From: Piscinibacter caeni
GTDB lineage: Bacteria > Pseudomonadota > Gammaproteobacteria > Burkholderiales > Burkholderiaceae_C
NCBI GenBank assembly: GCA_003265685.1
Contig: QJOU01000053.1
Span: 1-61,905 of the forward strand
DNA length: 61,905 nucleotides
Direction of reading: 5' to 3'
The notes beneath the pieces are model-generated. The model was given only the letters and a program-made list of their open reading frames with translations. It was not told the DNA's origin and ran no database searches. The position numbers were made by a program, and so were the translations under genes. Positions 40,299 to 48,895 of this stretch are shown here, piece after piece; the first letter of the stretch is position 1; each line of letters starts with the position of its first letter.

Positions 40299-40871
40299 AT
40301 GCTCAACACCATCACGCGTCAACACGCCTTCCTTTTCCTGGACACGGAATTCACCAACTTCAAGGACCGCAAGCCGCTGTCTGTCGGCCTGGTCGACCAC
40401 AACGGCCGTGAGTTCTACGCCGAACTCGCCGATACGCCGACAGAAGAGGCGTCGCTGTTCGTGCGCGAACGCGTCCTGCCGCTGCTCGGCGCCGAGGGCA
40501 CGCTGATCGCACCGCGCGCGGCCGTCGCCGCCCAGCTGCGCGAGTGGATGCGCGCCTACACCGGCCAGGCCGTGGTGCTGGTGCACGACTTCTTCGCCGA
40601 CCGCGAGATCGCCTTCGACCTGCTGTCGGGCCTGCCCGGCGCCGGCGCACAGGTGGTGCGCAGCCAGCGCGAGCGCGATCACTTCCGCGGCCTGGCCAAC
40701 GAGCTGGGCCTGGCCGAGCTCGTACCGATGGACGTCGGCAACCAGTTCAACGAGGCCGGCTTCGACAGCTGGTTCGACAGCCGCCCCGAGGCGCTGCGCA
40801 GCCACGCGCTGCACGACGCGCGCGCCCTGGCGCACTCGTTCAAGCGCCCCGTGCTCGCCGCGGCCGCCTGA
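40299..40871 (+). CDS. DEDD-family 3'-5' exoribonuclease-like protein
   Basis: 190 aa. ExoI AFLFLDTEFTNF gives the first Asp-Glu pair (D15, E17). ExoII is VLVHDFFADREIAFDLL. ExoIII is HALHDARAL, an H-x4-D arrangement typical of DEDDh enzymes. The pattern resembles the small phage/mycobacterial exoribonucleases (Rv2179c type) related to RNase T. ATG at 40299 is chosen over an in-frame TTG at 40290. Substrate unknown. Confidence 0.75.
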   Translation: MLNTITRQHAFLFLDTEFTNFKDRKPLSVGLVDHNGREFYAELADTPTEEASLFVRERVLPLLGAEGTLIAPRAAVAAQLREWMRAYTGQAVVLVHDFFADREIAFDLLSGLPGAGAQVVRSQRERDHFRGLANELGLAELVPMDVGNQFNEAGFDSWFDSRPEALRSHALHDARALAHSFKRPVLAAAA

Positions 40872-40914
40872 CCCCTTCCATCCCCACCGCTCCACCCTTC
40901 GACGAGATCCCACC

Positions 40915-41634
40915 ATGGCCAGCGACGACCTGATCCGCATCGTCTACCGCTCCGCACGCATCAACGCGGCCGCCGGCGCCGGCACCGCGCGCAGCCCGAA
41001 GGCCACGCCGCGGCGCAACCGGACCTCGATCTCGATGGACCCGGACCTGTACCAGACCTTCTGCCTGATCGAAGGCGACGTGCGCGCCGCGCGCGCCAAG
41101 CTGCGCCAGTGGGCCACCGAGGCCGACGGCGAGCGCCAGGCCAGCGCCGAGCCCACCGGTGTCTCGCGCCTCGTGCACAAGCGCATGCTGGCTAAGATCC
41201 GCGAGGTGGTCGAAGCCGGCCTGACGGTGCTCCAGACCAAGGGCGCCACTGCCACCGGCAAGGCCAAGCCGGCCGCCGACGACGCCGGCGCCGAGTGGGA
41301 CAACTTCCAGGGCAGCAGCTCCGGCCGCGAAGCCAAGAAGGCGATCAAGAAGGCGGCCACGGCCGCCAAGAAGGCACCGGGCAGGAAGGGGAAGGCGCAG
41401 GCGGTCGACGCCGAGGTGACCGGTTCCGGGGCGAAAGCGCTTGCGGACGACGCGCCTGGCGCGGGCGGCGGCGCGGCGGCGGATGCTCAGGTGACCGTTT
41501 CCGGGGCGACGGGCGAGGGCGGCGGCGCCGATTCGCTGGCAGCCCTGCCCGAGGCCGGCGGCCTGGTGAGCGGCGCGGCCGAGTACACGCGCGAGCGCCT
41601 GGTCGAAGATGGGGTCGATCCGTTCATGGGCTGA
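40915..41634 (+). CDS. Hypothetical protein with low-complexity Ala/Lys middle
   Basis: 239 aa. Residues ~35-70 (RTSISMDPDLYQTFCLIEGD) resemble a short RHH-like strand-helix start. Residues ~100-215 are Ala/Lys then Gly/Ala-rich and probably disordered. The C-terminal ~25 residues (AEYTRERLVEDGVDPFMG) look conserved and may bind a partner. No family recognised. Confidence 0.55.
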   Translation: MASDDLIRIVYRSARINAAAGAGTARSPKATPRRNRTSISMDPDLYQTFCLIEGDVRAARAKLRQWATEADGERQASAEPTGVSRLVHKRMLAKIREVVEAGLTVLQTKGATATGKAKPAADDAGAEWDNFQGSSSGREAKKAIKKAATAAKKAPGRKGKAQAVDAEVTGSGAKALADDAPGAGGGAAADAQVTVSGATGEGGGADSLAALPEAGGLVSGAAEYTRERLVEDGVDPFMG

Positions 41635-41690
41635 TGGCGCGCGCCCACCGGGCCGACCGTCGTTGCGTCATCGGCGCAGGTGGCCCCCGC

Positions 41691-41709
41691 AACGCAAAAG
41701 CGTTACACT
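41691..41709 (+). promoter_or_regulatory. Operator palindrome and -10 of toxin-antitoxin operon
   Basis: AACGC-aaaa-GCGTT (41691-41704) abuts TACACT (41704-41709), which lies 7 nt before the ATG at 41717. The palindrome is a likely autorepression site, and the mRNA is probably leaderless. Confidence 0.55.
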
Positions 41710-41716
41710 GACTGTC

Positions 41717-42004
41717 ATGAAGTCCGCTGTCCTGCCCCAAGTTCGAATCGAGCCTGAGCTGCGCACGGAGCTCGAGTCCGTCCTGGCCGAGGGCGAGACC
41801 CTGTCGTCGTTCGTCGAATCCTCGGTCCGCCGGGCGATCGAGCACCGGCAGGCCCTGCGCGACTTCGACGCGCGCTGTGACGCCTCGCTCAAGCACTTCC
41901 TGGCCACCGGCCAGAGCCACGGCAGCGACGAGTTGCTGGCCGAGCTGCGCCAGCGCACCGAGGCGCGGCGCGCGCAGCTGCAAGCCGCGGCCGGCTCCGC
42001 GTGA
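41717..42004 (+). CDS. Type II antitoxin, ParD/RHH-like
   Basis: 95 aa. The N-terminus LPQVRIEPELRTELESVLAE then ETLSSFVESSVRRAIEHRQA is a ribbon-helix-helix DNA-binding domain. The C-terminal helix (ELLAELRQRTEARRAQLQAA) would wrap the toxin. The stop overlaps the toxin start by 4 bp (GTGA). Plasmid maintenance by post-segregational killing is the expected role. Confidence 0.82.
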   Translation: MKSAVLPQVRIEPELRTELESVLAEGETLSSFVESSVRRAIEHRQALRDFDARCDASLKHFLATGQSHGSDELLAELRQRTEARRAQLQAAAGSA

Positions 42005-42312
42005 GTTTCCAGGTCCGCTGGAGCGCGGCAGCCCGCGCCGACTTGCTTCGCCTGCACGACTTCCTGCTCGATCGCGCCCAGACCGTTGAGGACCTGGGCG
42101 CCGCCGACCTGGCGATCGCCGCCGTCGAGCACGCGGTGGCCAACCAGCTGTCCCGGACCCCGTTCATCTTCCGCCGCGTCGGCGCCTCGCTCACGACGCG
42201 CGAACTCATCATCCCGCACGGCACCACCGGCTACGTCGCGCGCTACGAGATCCTGCCCGAGATCGTCCTGATCCTCGGCGTGCGGCACCAGCGGGAAGAG
42301 GACTACCACTAG
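42001..42312 (+). CDS. Type II toxin, ParE/RelE family
   Basis: 103 aa, GTG start in a GTGA overlap with the antitoxin. FQVRWSAAARADLLRLHDFL is the typical first strand and helices. The strand pair ...YVARYEILPEIVLILGVRHQREEDYH ends with the conserved (V/L)RH-x-(R/Q) segment. ParE poisons gyrase and RelE cleaves mRNA; the sequence fits ParE better, but the target is not certain. Confidence 0.85.
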   Translation: MSFQVRWSAAARADLLRLHDFLLDRAQTVEDLGAADLAIAAVEHAVANQLSRTPFIFRRVGASLTTRELIIPHGTTGYVARYEILPEIVLILGVRHQREEDYH

Positions 42313-42383
42313 CCCGACCCGACCCGGGCAAGGCTGCGGGGCCATCTCCGCCGCACGTGCGGATGTCACGGCGGTGCGATAAT

Positions 42384-42416
42384 GGATACAGTGCACGTAT
42401 TGTGACGTGTTATAGT
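42384..42416 (+). promoter_or_regulatory. Promoter with GATAC-CGTAT-CGTGT element (copy 3)
   Basis: GGATACA, then ACGTAT 4 nt on, then CGTGTTATAGT 5 nt on; TATAGT at 42411-42416 is the likely -10. The same spacing of blocks is seen at 52163. It drives the chemotaxis receptor gene. Confidence 0.6.
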
Positions 42417-42461
42417 CGACGGATGTTGACCACATCCTCGCGCGCGCTGTCCCGCTGAAAC

Positions 42462-44042
42462 ATGAATCTCTCTCGCACGAGCATCAAGACCAAGCTCATC
42501 CTCGCCTTTGCCCTGCTGGCCGCCATCGTCGCGATGGTGTCGCTCCAGGCGCTTTCCTCCCTCTCCGGCGCCAGTCACCAGTTCCGCGTGTTCGTCGACG
42601 GCGTGTCGCAGCGCGAGGCGCTGGCCAACCAGGTCATGGACGCCGCTGCGCAGCGCGCGATCGCCGCGCGCAACCTGGTGCTGGTGACCTCGGATCAGGA
42701 CCGCGAGATCGAGAAGGCCGCGGTGGTTCGCGCCCACGAAGAGACCGGCGCCGCGCTGAAACGCCTCAACGGCGCCGTGCACGCCAAGGGCTCGGACGCC
42801 ACCGCGCGCGATCGCGAGCTGCTGGCAAAGATCGAGGAGGTCGAGCAGCGCTACGGCCCGGTGGCGCTGGCCATCGTGGACATGGCGCTGCACGGCCGCA
42901 ACCAGGACGCCATCGAGAAGATGAACGCCGAGTGCCGGCCGCTGCTGGCCGAGCTGTTGAAGGCGGCATCGAGCTACATCCAGTACAGCGCCGAGCGCAG
43001 CGATGCGGCGGCGAAGGCTGCCGAGGCGGCAGTCGCGCAGGACCGTCTCGTGCTGACGCTGGCCAGCGTGGCCGCGGCTGCCGGCGCCATCTTCCTGGGC
43101 TGGATGCTGAGCCGCTCCATCACCAGCCCGTTGCGCCGCGCCGTCGCGCTGGCCGAGGCTGTTGCCTCCGGCGACCTGACCACGCGCATCGATGTGGATC
43201 GCCAGGACGAGACCGGCCAGCTGCTGGCGGCGTTGCGTCGCATGAACGAGAGTCTCGCGGACATGGTGTCGCGCGTGCGGGCCTCGGCCGACGGCATCGT
43301 CACTGCCTCGGAGCAGATCGCCAGCGGCAACCAGGACCTGTCGACCCGCACGGAGCATCAGGCCGGCGCCCTGCAGCAGACCGCTTCGTCGATGCAGGAG
43401 ATGACCGACGCGGTGCAGGTCACTGCCGTGAGTTCCGGCCAGGCCAGCCAACTCGCCCACGACGCCGCGCAGACCGCGGGCCTCGGTGGCGAAGCGGTGC
43501 AGCGTGTGGTGTCGACCATGGGCGAGATCACCGAGTCCAGCAGGCAGATCGCCGAGATCGTTGGCGTGATCGACAGCCTGGCCTTCCAGACGAACATCTT
43601 GGCGCTCAACGCCGCTGTCGAGGCAGCGCGCGCCGGCGAGCAGGGCCGCGGCTTCGCGGTGGTTGCCGCCGAGGTGCGCAGCCTCGCCCAGCGCAGCGCC
43701 CAGGCCGCCAAGGAGATCAAGGTGCTGATCGGCCGCAGCGTCGAGAAGGTGGAGGCGGGCGAGGCGCAGGTGGCCGAGGCCGGCCGCACGATGACCGGCC
43801 TGGTCTCCGGCGTGCGCCGGGTCAGCGACTTGATCGCGCAGATCAACGAGTCCGCGCGCGAGCAAAGCGGCGGCATCCGTCAGGTGAACCAGGCCGTGGC
43901 CTCGCTGGACAGCGGCACGCAGCAGAACGCCGCGCTGGTCGAGGAAAGCAGCGCCGCGTCGAGCAGCCTGCTCCAGCAAGCCGGCGCGCTGCAGCAGGCG
44001 ATGGCCTTCTTCCGCACGAACGCCGAGCCAGCCGCGGCCTGA
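42462..44042 (+). CDS. Methyl-accepting chemotaxis protein
   Basis: 526 aa. One membrane helix near residues 10-32, a periplasmic four-helix-type sensor (~35-190, [20 protein letters not shown]), a second membrane helix (~203-222), HAMP (~223-275), and the cytoplasmic signalling domain. The conserved hairpin tip is [20 protein letters not shown]. Methylation-helix Gln/Glu runs are present. No pentapeptide CheR tether is seen at the C-terminus. It would feed the host's chromosomal chemotaxis system. The shared plasmid promoter element lies upstream. Confidence 0.93.
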   Translation: MNLSRTSIKTKLILAFALLAAIVAMVSLQALSSLSGASHQFRVFVDGVSQREALANQVMDAAAQRAIAARNLVLVTSDQDREIEKAAVVRAHEETGAALKRLNGAVHAKGSDATARDRELLAKIEEVEQRYGPVALAIVDMALHGRNQDAIEKMNAECRPLLAELLKAASSYIQYSAERSDAAAKAAEAAVAQDRLVLTLASVAAAAGAIFLGWMLSRSITSPLRRAVALAEAVASGDLTTRIDVDRQDETGQLLAALRRMNESLADMVSRVRASADGIVTASEQIASGNQDLSTRTEHQAGALQQTASSMQEMTDAVQVTAVSSGQASQLAHDAAQTAGLGGEAVQRVVSTMGEITESSRQIAEIVGVIDSLAFQTNILALNAAVEAARAGEQGRGFAVVAAEVRSLAQRSAQAAKEIKVLIGRSVEKVEAGEAQVAEAGRTMTGLVSGVRRVSDLIAQINESAREQSGGIRQVNQAVASLDSGTQQNAALVEESSAASSSLLQQAGALQQAMAFFRTNAEPAAA

Positions 44043-44064
44043 TCAATCGAGTGAGACCCACAGA

Positions 44065-44685
44065 ATGAACCAAGAAACCCCCGACAACGCAATCTTCATC
44101 ATCGAGAGCGGCGCCGCGCTGCAACTCGTGCGCGACTACATCGCCGACCGCGGCCGCGTGGCCACCGTCGTCGCCGGCCTGGCCAAGGAGCTGGGCATCT
44201 CGCGCGCGACGACCGATCACCGCACCGGCGTGCTGCAAGGTGTCGTCTTCGACGGCGAGATCCACCCCGACTTCCGCAAGCCCGACCGCCGCGGCGTGAG
44301 CTATGCGCGCAAGGGCTCGCCGTGGGCCAAGCGGCTGAAGGAGCAGGTCGGCCACGCCGACCAGTCGCAGCTGATCGCTCAGACCTTCGGCATCCCGCTG
44401 TCGATCGGCTACACCGGCCGCGGCGCCGGTGGCGAGGAGTACGAGGGCTGGCGCTGCATCGGCTCGCCGCTGTCGGAGTGCGGCTTCCTGTGGATGAGCC
44501 ACGACGGTCCGTTTGCCATGTGGACCCCGGACGTGCCGGCGATCGTCGCCGCGGCGCGCGCCGACAACGAGACCGTGGCCGAGCCGGCCGCATCGTTCAA
44601 GCTCGAGTTCCCCGGGTGCCGGCGGATCCGCAAGGAGGAGTGGGAGATCATGGTCCTGCAGCACAAGCTGCAGAAGGCGGCCTGA
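44065..44685 (+). CDS. Hypothetical protein
   Basis: 206 aa. Residues ~20-70 (LVRDYIADRGRVATVVAGLA, KELGISRATTDHRTG) are helical with a possible HTH-like step. The body has Gly/aromatic-rich beta segments (SIGYTGRGAGGEEYEGWRCI; GFLWMSHDGPFAMW). No family recognised. It begins 22 bp after the chemotaxis gene. Confidence 0.6.
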   Translation: MNQETPDNAIFIIESGAALQLVRDYIADRGRVATVVAGLAKELGISRATTDHRTGVLQGVVFDGEIHPDFRKPDRRGVSYARKGSPWAKRLKEQVGHADQSQLIAQTFGIPLSIGYTGRGAGGEEYEGWRCIGSPLSECGFLWMSHDGPFAMWTPDVPAIVAAARADNETVAEPAASFKLEFPGCRRIRKEEWEIMVLQHKLQKAA

Positions 44686-44689
44686 TCCC

Positions 44690-45136
44690 ATGGACGACCG
44701 GATCAACGACGTCGATTCGAACTGCGCGCTGCAATATGCCCTGTACGTCCTGGGCCAGCGGCACCAGGAGCTACTGCTCTGCCATCGCGACCTGCACAAG
44801 GGCATCAAGGGGAGCCAGGCACCACTCGCCGCGGCGCACTACAAGCTGAACAACGCGGCGATGATCCTGCTGTCGCAGCTCCTGCGCGAGCGCGGCGCCG
44901 AGCAGGTGGGCTTCCTCGACTGCTTTGGCGGCAGCGAGGCGTTCGATCGGAACGAGGAGCCGCTCCCGGCGCACCGGCTCTGGTCGCGCGACATGGCCGA
45001 CTGGCTGCACCAGTTCGAGGTCATCTCGCAGGCGGCTTCGAGCGTCGGCAACCACAGCACAGATGTCGCCAAGTTCATCTGCGACCGCATCGGGGTCGAG
45101 TACGCTGGGTCTCGGGGCACCGAGCAGAAGGGATGA
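44690..45136 (+). CDS. Hypothetical protein
   Basis: 148 aa. Mostly helical, His/Cys-containing (ALYVLGQRHQELLLCHRDLH; MADWLHQFEVISQAASSVGN). Five bp after the previous stop and overlapping the next start by 4 bp, so it is part of a translationally linked run 44065-45399. No family recognised. Confidence 0.6.
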   Translation: MDDRINDVDSNCALQYALYVLGQRHQELLLCHRDLHKGIKGSQAPLAAAHYKLNNAAMILLSQLLRERGAEQVGFLDCFGGSEAFDRNEEPLPAHRLWSRDMADWLHQFEVISQAASSVGNHSTDVAKFICDRIGVEYAGSRGTEQKG

Positions 45137-45399
45137 GTTTCCATCCCCCTGATCTACGTCTGGGCGGCCTGGCGCACCAGGTCTCCTCCATTTGGCGCAG
45201 CCACTCCATCACGGCGACCCGCGGCGAGTTCCTCTGGCGCGAGATCGCCGCGCGGCGCGAGATGTGGGACCGCCATTGGCTGATGGCGGGCTACCTGGAA
45301 GATCGGCCAGTTGACTTCACCGGCTTCGAGCTGCTGGTGCGCGCCGACCCCGCGCCGGCGTTGTCTGTTCCTGTGGCGCATCTCGCCTCTACCGACTAA
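45133..45399 (+). CDS. Small hypothetical protein
   Basis: 88 aa. The ATG overlaps the previous stop (ATGA). Trp/Arg-rich helix (EFLWREIAARREMWDRHWLM) after a HQVSSIWRSHSITATRG start. No family recognised. Confidence 0.6.
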   Translation: MSFHPPDLRLGGLAHQVSSIWRSHSITATRGEFLWREIAARREMWDRHWLMAGYLEDRPVDFTGFELLVRADPAPALSVPVAHLASTD

Positions 45400-45440
45400 C
45401 CCGGCGGCCGCAAGCTGCCAACCAACCTGCGAGAACCCAC

Positions 45441-46412
45441 TTGACCACCAAACCCCACCCCATGCAGCAGTTCCACGACATGCTGCAGCACATCCTCGAT
45501 CACGGCTCGCGCCAGCTCAACGCGCGCACCGGCGAGGAGGTGCTCTTCGTGCCGGGCTACACCCTGCGCTTCGACATGGCCGACGGCTTCCCGGCTATCA
45601 CGACGAAGCAGCTGTTCTTCAAGATGGCCAAGGGCGAGCTCTTCGGCTTCTTCCGCGGCTTCACCAGCGCGGCGCAGTTCCGCGAGATCGGCTGCACCGT
45701 CTGGAACGACAACGCCAACAAGACCAAGGCCTGGCTGGCCAATCCCTACCGGCAGGGCGAGGACGACCTCGGTCGCTTCGGCTACCTGCAGTGGACGGAC
45801 TGGCGCGACTGGCGTGAGGCGACCACGCCGGCGCAGCGCGACGAGATGCTGGCCCAGGGCTACGAGGTGAGAGCGCACGACGCCGAGCGCGGCGTGTGGA
45901 TCTTGCGTCGCAGCATCAACCAGCTCGAGACCAGCCTGCACGCCGTGATGACCAACCCGAGCGATCGGGGCATCATCCTGAGCGGCTGGAACCCGGCCGA
46001 GATCGACCAGGGCGCGCTGCGCAGCTGCCACGTGAGCTACATGCTCCAGGTCGACGTCGCCACCGGCACGCTGCACCTGACGCTCTGGCAGCGCAGCTTC
46101 GATGCGCCGCTCGCCTACAACGTCGCCATCGGCGCGATGTACCTGGAGATCATGGCGCGCCTGGCGGGCCTGAAGGCTGGCACGTTCACGCACTTCATCT
46201 CGGACGCGCACATCTACGCCAAGCACATCCCGGGCGTGAAGGAGATGCTCGCGCGCGAGCACTTCCCGCAACCAACCCTGGACCTGGGCAACATCCCGAC
46301 GCTGACCTCGGCCGCCGAGATCCCCGGCATCTTCGCGACGCTCGATCCCAATCAGGTGAAGCTGGTCAACTACCAGCACCACCCGAAGATCGCATTCGAG
46401 ATGACGCCGTAA
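45441..46412 (+). CDS. thyA: Divergent thymidylate synthase (ThyA family)
   Basis: 323 aa. Makes dTMP from dUMP with methylene-tetrahydrofolate. Recognisable blocks: QFHDMLQHILDHGSRQLNAR...FPAITTKQLFFK at the start, ILSGWNPAEIDQGALRSCHV with catalytic Cys near residue 196, LWQRSFDAPLAYNVAIGAMY with the dUMP-binding Asn, and THFISDAHIYAKHI. The usual PPCH reads RSCH and GDxHxYxNH reads SDAHIYAKH, so this is a phage-like, divergent copy. Start is TTG 45441; ATG 45462 is possible. A terminator follows. Confidence 0.87.
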   Translation: MTTKPHPMQQFHDMLQHILDHGSRQLNARTGEEVLFVPGYTLRFDMADGFPAITTKQLFFKMAKGELFGFFRGFTSAAQFREIGCTVWNDNANKTKAWLANPYRQGEDDLGRFGYLQWTDWRDWREATTPAQRDEMLAQGYEVRAHDAERGVWILRRSINQLETSLHAVMTNPSDRGIILSGWNPAEIDQGALRSCHVSYMLQVDVATGTLHLTLWQRSFDAPLAYNVAIGAMYLEIMARLAGLKAGTFTHFISDAHIYAKHIPGVKEMLAREHFPQPTLDLGNIPTLTSAAEIPGIFATLDPNQVKLVNYQHHPKIAFEMTP

Positions 46413-46434
46413 CGCCACCCGGCCACCAACCCCC

Positions 46435-46475
46435 AGCCCGCGCGCTCGACTTCGGTCGGCCGCGGGCTTCTTCTT
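46435..46475 (+). terminator. Intrinsic terminator
   Basis: AGCCCGCG/CGCGGGCT with an inner CGAC-TTCG-GTCG, followed by TCTTCTTTG. It ends the thyA transcript. Confidence 0.88.
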
Positions 46476-46628
46476 TGCGGCCATGACTGATTTGCTCAGC
46501 CGAATAAGGGGGTGAGGATTGCCTTTGAGTCTGCTCTTTGACGCCCGTCGCGTTGCTCGGTGTATTTGCGAAACGGGGTGTACCTTGTTCTGAGAGCTAC
46601 TCAATCCTCGCAACCTCTGAAATTCGAA

Positions 46629-47303
46629 ATGAAGCTCACTTTCTCTGTCCGCTGGCTCCACCTTGCCCGAATTGCCCTAGCGATCACGATGACTCTCGAT
46701 GCGTCGGTGAGCGCGATCAACCTGCTCGATCCATCTCCGCCTCCGGCGTCAACACGCGCAGTACCGCTGTGGGGCGCCGCCACATCGGAAGACGACACGC
46801 AGTGGCCTTCCTGCACTCTCCCCGATCGGTACGTTGATGCCGCTTCCGGGCCCAATCCCGCTCTTCCCCCGAAGGACGGCGGCTCCCCGGTTCTCTTCGT
46901 TATCCGCGCAATCAAGGATCTGGCGCTGATCCTGAAGGCACTTCTTCCCTCTGGACCTCCCTCACGGCCGGCCCCCTCGCGGCCCCGCGGCCGTCTGCCA
47001 TGCAGGTGTCAAAGGAGACATCAAGGGCGACGGTCGTTGCGCCGCGGGCGCGATATGAGGGCGCCACCGGCGAATGGTCCATCGTGGTCTGCTCGAACAA
47101 GGACTACATCGAGTCGCTTCCGCCCAAGGCCTCGCGCTGGCTGCGCGCGCATGCGGACTACGACGACGATCATCCCTGGGAAGCACTCGATGTCGTCGCG
47201 ACGCTGCTCGGCCACAACCCTCCCGCAGAGGTCGTCGACGAGGTGCGCCGCGCCATTACGCGCAGCTTCAACTACATGGAACTGGCGCTGGATGGGGCGA
47301 TGA
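46629..47303 (+). CDS. Doubtful gene: possible exported or membrane-anchored protein
   Basis: The start MKLTFSVRWLHLARIALAIT looks like a signal anchor and the first ~120 codons have plausible composition and lower GC than the neighbours. From ~46990 on, the frame is Arg/Ser-rich and overlaps the better gene at 47000-47371, so the true end may be lost by a frameshift. A weak promoter (TTGACG 46538, TGTATT 46561) is upstream. It could be a decayed gene. Confidence 0.3.
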   Translation: MKLTFSVRWLHLARIALAITMTLDASVSAINLLDPSPPPASTRAVPLWGAATSEDDTQWPSCTLPDRYVDAASGPNPALPPKDGGSPVLFVIRAIKDLALILKALLPSGPPSRPAPSRPRGRLPCRCQRRHQGRRSLRRGRDMRAPPANGPSWSARTRTTSSRFRPRPRAGCARMRTTTTIIPGKHSMSSRRCSATTLPQRSSTRCAAPLRAASTTWNWRWMGR

Positions 47304-47371
47304 AGGCCATGAACCCGGCGGGCCAGTCGGCCAACGACTCACAGCTGGGCGAACTCGCCGAAGCCGCCTGA
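47000..47371 (+). CDS. Hypothetical protein upstream of PemK-like gene
   Basis: 123 aa, ATG at 47000. Begins basic (SKETSRATVVAPRARYEG), then IVVCSNKDYIESLPPKASRW and an acidic YDDDHPWEALDVVATLLGHN segment, with a helical end. It lies 76 bp before the PemK-like toxin, in the usual antitoxin position, but shows no known DNA-binding fold. The role is open. Confidence 0.55.
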   Translation: MQVSKETSRATVVAPRARYEGATGEWSIVVCSNKDYIESLPPKASRWLRAHADYDDDHPWEALDVVATLLGHNPPAEVVDEVRRAITRSFNYMELALDGAMKAMNPAGQSANDSQLGELAEAA

Positions 47372-47447
47372 AGCCGCGCGTCCTGCGCTCGATTGCATGC
47401 CGGTGTGAGTCATCCCGCGGGGTACAGCCAACCCCAAAGGAGAACCC

Positions 47448-47789
47448 ATGGAACCCGGTGACATCGTGCTGATGCTGTTCCCCTACGGGGACGGCAAGGC
47501 TGACAAAGTGCATCCTGCACTTGTCTTGGAAGTGGAAGAGCACGTGGTCTATGTCGCCTACGGCACCTCCAAGAGGGTGACCGAGGCGGCAGCCATCGAC
47601 ACCGCGGTGTCCATCTCGGACCCTGCGGACGTTCACGCAAGCGGCCTGCTGCGCCCGACCGCATTCCACCTGGAAACGCGCGCTCGCTTCCCGAAGAACA
47701 AGGTGCTGCGTCGCATTGGCGCAATTCCGCACCACAAGTACCGCCAGCTCTACCGTGCTGCGGTCAAAGTCGGCTTGCTCTCGAGCTAG
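47448..47789 (+). CDS. PemK/MazF-like toxin-family protein
   Basis: 113 aa, with AAAGGAG 6 nt before the ATG. MEPGDIVLMLFPYGDGKADK, HPALVLEVEEHVVYVAYGTS and the late block ASGLLRPTAFHLETRARFPK-(N)KV...RRIG follow the PemK/MazF beta-barrel plan (GDIVLV-x-(F/L)P-x(D/G)...RPALVL). MazF-type enzymes cut mRNA. The usual RGE/Thr active-site set is not clear, so activity is uncertain. No standard antitoxin adjoins it. A terminator follows. Confidence 0.7.
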   Translation: MEPGDIVLMLFPYGDGKADKVHPALVLEVEEHVVYVAYGTSKRVTEAAAIDTAVSISDPADVHASGLLRPTAFHLETRARFPKNKVLRRIGAIPHHKYRQLYRAAVKVGLLSS

Positions 47790-47796
47790 GCCACAG

Positions 47797-47832
47797 GACC
47801 CGGACGCACCATGTGCTCCGGGTCTCTTTCTT
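47797..47832 (+). terminator. Intrinsic terminator
   Basis: GACCCGGA/TCCGGGTC with inner GCAC-cat-GTGC, followed by TCTTTCTTTCC. Confidence 0.9.
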
Positions 47833-47848
47833 TCCCGCTCCCGGCGCA

Positions 47849-47897
47849 TTGCTCTTTCCGCCGTCGACCGATATACTCCATAACACGTATGCATAAC
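47849..47897 (+). promoter_or_regulatory. Promoter with CATAACACGTATGCATA element (copy 4)
   Basis: TTGCTC (47849-47854), 17 bp, TATACT (47872-47877). The 17-bp element 47879-47895 spans the transcription start and the ATG at 47889 and is identical to one at 48899-48915. Confidence 0.6.
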
Positions 47898-48083
47898 AAC
47901 ACCCCGACCACCACGCAGCCCGCCGAGGACGACGACTCCGGCCTGGAAGCCTTCCAGGCGGCGCGCCGCGAAGCCGAGGCCGCCGGCATCCCTCAGGACG
48001 GCCCGCTGGGCCAGAAGGCGGCGGATCTCATCCGTTCGCGCGCCGGCGCCGACGCCCAGGGCGAAACCCCGGCCAAGCCGTAG
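47889..48083 (+). CDS. Small acidic hypothetical protein
   Basis: 64 aa, MHNNTPTTTQPAEDDDSGLE then a helix (AFQAARREAEAAGIPQ). The ATG is within ~5 nt of the expected transcription start and lies inside the shared operator element, with no Shine-Dalgarno. An operator-binding protein would therefore also cover the start codon region of the DNA. No family recognised. Confidence 0.55.
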   Translation: MHNNTPTTTQPAEDDDSGLEAFQAARREAEAAGIPQDGPLGQKAADLIRSRAGADAQGETPAKP

Positions 48084-48091
48084 AGCGCATC

Positions 48092-48340
48092 GTGCTGCAG
48101 GGATTCCTCGCGCGCTACGCGCAGTCCTGCCACCTGGCGGACCGCAGCGACCCGGCCACCATGGCCAACCTGCGCGCGATCCTGGCGCCGCGACTTCGCG
48201 GCCACATGCGTGAACTGGTCACCAGCCTCCGCCGTGACCGCCGCAGTTCCCGGCCGCTGCCCGGCGACGTGCGCCGCGATCTCGTGCTCGAGGCCCTGGA
48301 GTGCCGGGAGGCGATTCGCGCTGCGCAGAAGGTGATCTAG
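48092..48340 (+). CDS. Small basic hypothetical protein
   Basis: 82 aa, GTG start at 48092, 8 bp after the previous stop. Helical and Arg-rich (ANLRAILAPRLRGHMRELVT; RRDLVLEALECREAIRAAQK). Might bind nucleic acid. No family recognised. Confidence 0.55.
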   Translation: MLQGFLARYAQSCHLADRSDPATMANLRAILAPRLRGHMRELVTSLRRDRRSSRPLPGDVRRDLVLEALECREAIRAAQKVI

Positions 48341-48352
48341 CTCCGAATCGTC

Positions 48353-48868
48353 ATGCACGCCACTGTCTCGGCGCCGCAGTCTGTCGGCCCCGTACTCTCC
48401 GCCGGCTTCACGCCCGCTTTGCTTCTCTCGATGGCACAGGAAGCAGAGCGACGCTACCTGGAGTTGCTTTCGCAGCACCCGCCCGGCACGTTCCACGAGG
48501 GGCGCAACGAGCAGCGACGCCTGATGGAGCAAGCCCTGGCCTGTGCGGCCTGGATGGAGCGGAAGGGTCTGGACCGTCTGCCCTATGTGGGTCCGTTCGG
48601 GACTGTGCCCTTCACGCGCGGCATGCGCGTCCGTGTTCCCAAGGGTGCCTTGGTGTACGGATTCCGCTCCGACGAGCAGCGCGCTGGCCAGCCGGCCAAG
48701 ATGACCCACGTCGTGACAGCGTTCTCGGTGGATCCTGGGTACGTGTGGCACGACGGCCCCAATGGTGCTGATGCGGTCCACCAGCCGAAGGTGCACTGGG
48801 CAGGCGCCGGCGGGTACTGGCGTTGGGCGTACGCCGCCGACCTCGAGATCGCCGCGCCGGCGAACTGA
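48353..48868 (+). CDS. Hypothetical protein
   Basis: 171 aa. N-terminal helices (LLLSMAQEAERRYLELLSQH; RRLMEQALACAAWMERKGLD), then a beta-rich half with FTRGMRVRVPKGALVYGFRS, THVVTAFSVDPGYVWHDG and WAGAGGYWRWAYAADLEI, which looks like a small beta-barrel (SH3-like). No named family. Probably co-transcribed with the two genes upstream. Confidence 0.6.
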   Translation: MHATVSAPQSVGPVLSAGFTPALLLSMAQEAERRYLELLSQHPPGTFHEGRNEQRRLMEQALACAAWMERKGLDRLPYVGPFGTVPFTRGMRVRVPKGALVYGFRSDEQRAGQPAKMTHVVTAFSVDPGYVWHDGPNGADAVHQPKVHWAGAGGYWRWAYAADLEIAAPAN

Positions 48869-48895
48869 TCGCGTCGCAGTGTGGTTCAAATAGTC

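Noticed and set aside
42366-43979. 537-codon minus-strand frame
   Set aside because: It is opposite a full chemotaxis receptor with HAMP and signalling domains.
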